Assembly: GCA_913062615.1 (NCBI GenBank)
Contig: CAJXXI010000003.1
Location: 1-37,309, forward strand
Reading direction: 5' to 3'
Source of the DNA: an uncultured bacterium
GTDB lineage: Bacteria > Planctomycetota > Phycisphaerae > Phycisphaerales > UBA1924
DNA length: 37,309 nt
The position numbers and the translations under genes are program-made. The notes below the pieces were generated by a model that saw only the letters and a list, made by a program, of their open reading frames with translations, searched no databases and was not told where the DNA came from. The number at the start of each line of letters is the position of its first letter. Within the stretch, counting starts at the first letter, position 1. Positions 7,382 to 13,189 of the stretch are shown in pieces.

Positions 7382-9241
7382 TTATGGGCAACCCGCACCG
7401 AAGGCGTTCAAGAATGCTGCGACATCGAAGAAGTTGAAGTTGCCATCGCCATTGAAATCGGCGCTCGGATCGTTCGCAGAATACGCCGCGAGGAATGCCG
7501 AGACATCGAAGAAGTCGAGCTCACCATCGTTGTTCAGATCGGCCGGGCATGGTATTGCACACGACGCGATCATCGAACAGAACGGCACAACCTCGGCGAC
7601 ATCGGACAACGCAAACCCGCCCACAGCACCCGGATCAGCAACAACCCACTGCATATAGAAAGTCTGCCCATCCATCGCCGGATCATCGAGCGGATAGAAC
7701 ATCGTCCCGAACCCATCGCCATTGCCCATGCCGTTGAGATCAATCGGCCCGACGAGTTCGTCCTGGGCAACCACACCGCTAACTGGTGGGCTGCTCGAAA
7801 TCGCGACCCATGCTTGTGCGCCACCAAGTGCGAAGTCGAGCCCGATCTTGAACTCGGTGTTCCCGATATTGGGAGGCGTCACCGCGATCATCTTGGGCAC
7901 GAACCCGCCGCTGCCCATTGAACCCGTATCAATCACCAACGGATTGTCAATCAACTCGCTCTGAAGCGTCGGGCGATCAAACGGGAAGGTCTGTGCCGCG
8001 AGCCGGGGATCTGTCAGCCCGGTGTTGAGGAAGTGTTTGACGATCTCTTCGTCCTCAGCAGAGAACAAAATCGGGAAGAACAATCTGAAATCTAAGTTCT
8101 CAGGGGAAGGCATCTGCCCGTTGCGATGCCCATAGAAATCGAAAACATCATCGAGGGATTCGAGCCCGCCGGTGTGCATGAAACGGTCACGATTACCCAT
8201 ATTCCGCAGCGAACTCATCCGGAATGCGCCCCGCTCAAAGCCCACCCCGGTGACGATCTGCCGACCACGATCTTCTTCAACCGGACGCACACCATCGACC
8301 GCAAACGCCATGGTTGTAAACAACGGGGCGACATGACAGTCATTGCATGTCGAGCTGCGATAGCGCTCCCAGCCAGCGAGCTGTTTTTCACTCATGCCAT
8401 TAGAATCACCACCAACCCAAACATCCCAAGGTGTTTGGTTGGGGACTAATGTTCGTTCGTAGTTCGCAATCGCATACCCGATGCGCGCCGGCGTTACTTC
8501 CGGATCTCCGAAGGCTTGCTCGAAAAGCGCTGGGTAGGAATCGTTTGCAGCAATCGCATCAAGCATATCTTGAGGGATATCCGATGCGAGCGCCAACGGC
8601 TTGACGGTTTCAAGCTTTGCGGTTACATCCGCCCAGTTGCGACCCAGATGAGACATTTCCACATCATTGAGTATTGGCATAAGTGATTGAACTTCGAGCC
8701 CCGCGCTCGCTAAAGACAATGTTTCGCCGGTGAGCGGATCAATATAGCTCCCCTCAGCCCGCCCATCCCAGAACAAGTTCCCAGCGTACATTGAGATAAA
8801 GTTGCTCATCGAGCGTCGCCCGGTGACCTGAGGCTCCAGATCATACAAATCCGAACGTAAATACTCGCCATTCGAGTCTGTCAAGATCAAGCCCGGAGAT
8901 CCCATTACATCGTCGGGGGTCGCAAAGATTCCATCGAAGGATGGGTTTACACCAATACGCGGGTCAACACCATCAGATTCTGTGATGTGACATGTGCCAC
9001 ACGAGATGGTGTTGTCGCTCGAGAGCTGTTCGTCCCAGAATAAGATTTTGCCCAGCACCCGCCGCTCTTCAATATTCGGATTCTCTGACGGTGCAAAAGG
9101 CTCCCAAAGACCAAAAAGTCCGCCTTCGGGATCATCACCAGCGACCGCAGAGCTACTGCTCGCAAATCCGATGATTGATCCGGCGATCAAGAGCGCCACT
9201 ACGCCAGAGTGAGCGATAGCCAGTGGGAAGCGGTGAGTCAT
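7382..9241 (-). CDS. Di-haem cytochrome c peroxidase / MauG-like protein with extra domain and C-terminal dockerin-like GC-type module
   Basis: LGKILFWDEQLSSDNTISCGTCH, STCNDCHVAPLFT and FRMSSLRNMGNRDRFMHTGGL are typical of the CCP/MauG family; C-terminus CPADLNNDGELDFFDVSAFLAAYSANDPSADFNGDGNFNFFDVAAFLNAFGAGCP*. Start chosen at MTHRFPLA (SD aagga). Confidence 0.92.
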   Translation of the reverse strand: MTHRFPLAIAHSGVVALLIAGSIIGFASSSSAVAGDDPEGGLFGLWEPFAPSENPNIEERRVLGKILFWDEQLSSDNTISCGTCHITESDGVDPRIGVNPSFDGIFATPDDVMGSPGLILTDSNGEYLRSDLYDLEPQVTGRRSMSNFISMYAGNLFWDGRAEGSYIDPLTGETLSLASAGLEVQSLMPILNDVEMSHLGRNWADVTAKLETVKPLALASDIPQDMLDAIAANDSYPALFEQAFGDPEVTPARIGYAIANYERTLVPNQTPWDVWVGGDSNGMSEKQLAGWERYRSSTCNDCHVAPLFTTMAFAVDGVRPVEEDRGRQIVTGVGFERGAFRMSSLRNMGNRDRFMHTGGLESLDDVFDFYGHRNGQMPSPENLDFRLFFPILFSAEDEEIVKHFLNTGLTDPRLAAQTFPFDRPTLQSELIDNPLVIDTGSMGSGGFVPKMIAVTPPNIGNTEFKIGLDFALGGAQAWVAISSSPPVSGVVAQDELVGPIDLNGMGNGDGFGTMFYPLDDPAMDGQTFYMQWVVADPGAVGGFALSDVAEVVPFCSMIASCAIPCPADLNNDGELDFFDVSAFLAAYSANDPSADFNGDGNFNFFDVAAFLNAFGAGCP

Positions 9242-9509
9242 GTATAGGTCCTTGCGTGGTTTAGGAACAGATCGGTTTCCTCTATCAGTATACACACATA
9301 CGAAGATTCTACAACCCAATAAAAGACAATCTAATCCGTTATTAATGCTGGTTATGGGGTTTTATTGGGCGAATGCCCTCCCCATCAGCCGGTTGATAGC
9401 CATCAAACGCGGATGTTTCGGAATTGCACCTTATCCGAAATGCCAAAATCCTGCAAGCAGATTTATAGAGATCACGCATAATTGCGATGCGATCCTTCGT
9501 CGAATAAGC

Positions 9510-10724
9510 TTACGAACCAACCAGCTCTTCATTGGTCTCAAAGCGGGACAGTGCAGCCAAAAGCTGCTCTACCTGCACCGGCGGCGGCATATTGAGCATC
9601 CGACGACGCAACGCCGTGATCGTCTGCAAAGGTTTATCTTCGATCAACAGATCTTCCTTACGCGTGCCACTGGCAGCGAGGTTGATCGCGGGGAACAGGC
9701 GTTTCTCAGCGATCTTGCGATCGAGGATCAGCTCCATGTTGCCCGTGCCCTTGAACTCTTCGAAGATCACCTGATCGCCCTGCGACCCGGTATCGACCAG
9801 GCAAGTCGCGATGATCGTCAGCGAGCCACCCTCTTCGGTATTGCGGGCAGCTCCAAAGATCTGCTTGGGCACCTCAAGAGCCTTGGAATCAATCCCGCCC
9901 GACAAGGTCCGCCCAGAGTTGGCGTGCTTGTTGGATCGGTTGAATGCGCGTCCCAGACGGGTCAGCGAATCGAGCACAATAAACACATGCTTGCCCGCTT
10001 CGACCATCTGCTTGGCGCGGTCGATGGTATTGACCGAAACCTCGACATGGCGCGCCACATCATGGTCATTGCTCGATGCGAACAGCTCGATCTGGTCCCG
10101 ATCCCAAGGCTTGTCCCACGCCTCATCCCCATCACGCTGGGCTGCATTCCCATGAAAAGTCCGCAAGAAATCTGTCACTTCTTCGGGTCGCTCGTCAATC
10201 AGCAGCGCCATCACATGCACATCAGGATGATTCAGCAGCACGGCGGTGGTGATGTCCTTGAGCAGCGTCGTCTTGCCCGCCTTGGGCGGCGAGACAATCA
10301 GCCCGCGCTGTCCACGCCCGATCGGGCAGAACAGATCAATCAATCGACAGACCGGTGGGCACCCAGGGTACTCAAGCGTGAGCCGAGGCGCCGGGTCGAT
10401 GCTTGTGAGATCAGCGAACTGCTTTCGGCTCGCGAAGTCCTCAGGGGACATCCCCTCGATCTCGATGAATCGTTCAACCACAGGTCTTGGCTGGCGTGGT
10501 CCAGATGGTCCTCGACCTCGGCGTCGTCGGCGAGGCTTTTTTTCGACAACCTCCACCTCGACATGAAGCCCATCGCGCAATGGCAGCTCCTCTCCGAAAT
10601 GAACGGGGACAAACGGGTCGTCGGGAGCTTGAAGCGTCTTTGATGTGGTATCAGACATCTGTCGGATACGACCCTCAGAACGCTTTGGCCATTCCAAAAT
10701 GCCGGTCAGCGTGGTTGTAGACAT
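9510..10724 (-). CDS. rho: Transcription termination factor Rho
   Basis: SPIGRGQRGLIV-like CPIGRGQRGLIVSPPKAGKTTLLKDI, ALLIDERPEEVTDF, LDSLTRLGRAFN, KQIFGAARNTEEGGSLTIIATCLVDTGSQGDQVIFEEFKGTGNMELILDRKIAEKRLFPAI. Confidence 0.98.
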   Translation of the reverse strand: MSTTTLTGILEWPKRSEGRIRQMSDTTSKTLQAPDDPFVPVHFGEELPLRDGLHVEVEVVEKKPRRRRRGRGPSGPRQPRPVVERFIEIEGMSPEDFASRKQFADLTSIDPAPRLTLEYPGCPPVCRLIDLFCPIGRGQRGLIVSPPKAGKTTLLKDITTAVLLNHPDVHVMALLIDERPEEVTDFLRTFHGNAAQRDGDEAWDKPWDRDQIELFASSNDHDVARHVEVSVNTIDRAKQMVEAGKHVFIVLDSLTRLGRAFNRSNKHANSGRTLSGGIDSKALEVPKQIFGAARNTEEGGSLTIIATCLVDTGSQGDQVIFEEFKGTGNMELILDRKIAEKRLFPAINLAASGTRKEDLLIEDKPLQTITALRRRMLNMPPPVQVEQLLAALSRFETNEELVGS

Positions 10725-11030
10725 GTGTTTTCTTGCTCAACAACAGACCGCATGCATAACACACATTCAAATCTGAAGTTTCGTTTTGTGCATCTCGGTC
10801 TGATTGCCCAACTGGCAATCCAGTTGATGACTCAGCGGGGCATCTCGAATCTTTTTCGAGTCAAGCCGTCGACGCGTATGGATGCATTGTACACCATCTG
10901 TCCGCAGAATCCTACTTAATTCCCCTGTCATCGTACAGAACATCAATTCCACGTCTTGTCTGGCTTACTTGCTAAGATAGGGCGTCGTCTTTATTTGAAA
11001 TGGACCGTCAGTTCACCCTGTGGAACCCCC

Positions 11031-12791
11031 ATGCAGACCCTGCGAGGCATCCCAGTATCCGCCGGCTTTGTCATCGGCAAAGTGTTCGTCATCGAAGACG
11101 AAGCGCGATTACGCGTCAAAAAACGCGATATTGACCCCGCCAATGTCCCCGCCGAGCTCGAACGTTATGACTTTGCTCGGATGGCTTCGATCTCAGAGCT
11201 CAACGATCTCCACCAAACCGCAGCCGACGAAATGGGCAAGGAAGCAGCCAAAATCTTCCTCTTCCATATAGGCGTTCTCAACGATCCTTCCATTCTCACC
11301 CCGATCAAAAAAATGATCGAAGACGAGATGGTCAACGCCGAATACGCGATCTCCTCCACCTTCGACACCATCTCCAAAAAATTCGCCAATCACCCAGACT
11401 CCACCTTCCAGTCCAAGGTCGACGACCTGCGCGACCTCGCGTCGCGACAGCTCCGAAACCTCGAAACCAACCAAAAAATCTCGATCGCCAACCTCGATGA
11501 AGGCACGGTCATCGTTGCCCGCGATCTCACCCCATCGCAGACCGCCGGGTTCGATCGCACCAAGGTCGCCGCCTTCGTCACCGCACTTGGCGGCCCAACA
11601 AGCCATACCGCGATCGTCGCAGGCGCACTCAACCTGCCAGCAGTGGTCGGGGTGCGCAACCTCTTATCACAGGCCAGCGACGGGCAACGGATCATCGTTG
11701 ATGGCGAAAAAGGACGCATCATCCTCGATCCAGACGAGGAAACGATCGATCAATACCACCAGGCCCAGCTCCGCGCCCGCCAGGTATCCCTCTCGCTCCA
11801 TGAATACGCCGAGCTCCCCGCGATCACCGCTGATGGCGTGCACATCACGCTCCTAGGCAATATCGAGTTTGCCCAAGAAATCGACCAAGTCATCAACGAC
11901 GGCGGCACCGGTATCGGGCTCTACCGAACCGAGTTCCTTTTCCTCACCCGGAAAACCGAACCCACCGAAGAAGACCACTATCAGGCGTATTCCGAGTGTG
12001 TGAAACAGCTCAAAGGCAAGCCTTTGACCATCCGCACAATTGATCTCGGGGCCGACAAATATACCCAAGAACAAGAAGAGAACCCCGAGCGAAATCCGTA
12101 TCTTGGCTTGCGATCCATCCGGTATTGCTTGGCCCATCAAGATATTTTTCGTACCCAGCTCCGCGCAATTCTCCGCGCCAGTGCCCATGGCCCAATCAAG
12201 GTCATGTTCCCGCTCATCACCAATATCGCCGAGTTCCGCACCGGCAAATATTTCATCCGAGAAGAGATGGAAGAGCTTGATGAGCAAGGGGTTGCATACG
12301 ATAAAGACATCGAGATCGGGATGATGGTCGAAGTCCCCGCTGCCGCCCTGATGGCAGGGTCATTTGCCCGAGAAGTCGACTTTTTTTCCATCGGAACCAA
12401 TGATCTTGTGCAGTACACCCTCGCGGTTGACCGAACCAATGAGCGGGTCGCGTCGTTATATACCCCGATCCACCCTGCGGTGCTCAAACTTATCCGCGAT
12501 GTCGCCCGTGCCGGGCGTCGAAACGACATCCCGGTGTCGTGTTGCGGGCAATCGGCTGCAGATCCAGCATTTGCAGCGTTGCTGCTCGGCCTTGGGGTGC
12601 GTACTATCTCTGCGACCAGTTCATCGCTTCCGATGCTCAAAAAGACCATCCGAGGCCTGACCGTGTCCCGTTGCGAACGGATTGCTAAAAAGGCAATCAG
12701 TTTCGATTCCGAAGCCGAGGCTGGCAGTTATGTCCAGTCAAGGCTCAGAAAACTTGTCCCCGAGGTGTTCGACGGGCGTCCCGTCGGCTAA
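11031..12791 (+). CDS. ptsI: Phosphoenolpyruvate-protein phosphotransferase (PTS Enzyme I-like)
   Basis: Phosphohistidine loop GGPTSHTAIVAGALNLPAVVG; GIGLYRTEFLFL; NPYLGLRSIRYCL; MMVEVPAAALMAG; FSIGTNDLVQYTLAVDR; C-terminal VSCCGQSAADP. Start MQTLRGIPVSAGFVIGK at 11031. Confidence 0.95.
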   Translation: MQTLRGIPVSAGFVIGKVFVIEDEARLRVKKRDIDPANVPAELERYDFARMASISELNDLHQTAADEMGKEAAKIFLFHIGVLNDPSILTPIKKMIEDEMVNAEYAISSTFDTISKKFANHPDSTFQSKVDDLRDLASRQLRNLETNQKISIANLDEGTVIVARDLTPSQTAGFDRTKVAAFVTALGGPTSHTAIVAGALNLPAVVGVRNLLSQASDGQRIIVDGEKGRIILDPDEETIDQYHQAQLRARQVSLSLHEYAELPAITADGVHITLLGNIEFAQEIDQVINDGGTGIGLYRTEFLFLTRKTEPTEEDHYQAYSECVKQLKGKPLTIRTIDLGADKYTQEQEENPERNPYLGLRSIRYCLAHQDIFRTQLRAILRASAHGPIKVMFPLITNIAEFRTGKYFIREEMEELDEQGVAYDKDIEIGMMVEVPAAALMAGSFAREVDFFSIGTNDLVQYTLAVDRTNERVASLYTPIHPAVLKLIRDVARAGRRNDIPVSCCGQSAADPAFAALLLGLGVRTISATSSSLPMLKKTIRGLTVSRCERIAKKAISFDSEAEAGSYVQSRLRKLVPEVFDGRPVG

Positions 12792-13164
12792 CTCATTTTC
12801 TCGTGGCCCCCCGCACAGTGTTTGCCCGTTTGGGTAAATCAGGCGGAGCCCGGAGATTGATCCTCGGCCAAAAACAACGACGCAGCCGTCGATTGAAACT
12901 CACCAAGAGTCTCATCGACAGGCCGCCGAGTATTTCCGGTTTGCTCGCGATGCGATTGATCTTGACACGATCAACCCCGCACCGAGCGCATAGCGTTTGT
13001 TCCATTTTGTGGAGCAATCGCGCACCGAAGATACGAAGTCGGCCGCTGCCACACTTCAGTGAGTATCGAGTGCCCATGCACCGCGCACATCTACAGACCC
13101 AAGAGAACTTGCATCGACGCACCTCCGCGTTGGCAAAGCTTTGTCTGTGCGCATCAACCGCTCA

Positions 13165-13181
13165 CTGACCAACAAGGTCAG
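13165..13181 (+). promoter_or_regulatory. Hairpin overlapping the probable SD of the RNase E/G gene
   Basis: ctgacc (13165-13170), loop aacaa, ggtcag (13176-13181). The only SD-like string (aagg, 13174-13177) is partly inside the stem; ATG at 13190. Confidence 0.4.
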
Positions 13182-13189
13182 CACTACCT

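Noticed and set aside
432-9241. Possibility that the six-gene tail cluster is a cellulosome
   Set aside because: No cellulase/hemicellulase catalytic domains or cohesin scaffold are visible; the recognisable partners are redox enzymes.
9240-10643. 467-aa plus-strand ORF antisense to rho
   Set aside because: Spans an intergenic region plus the rho antisense; no recognisable motif, and rho on the minus strand is certain.
12793-13168. ORFs on both strands in the ptsI-rne gap
   Set aside because: Basic low-information translations without SD; treated as the RNase E leader instead.
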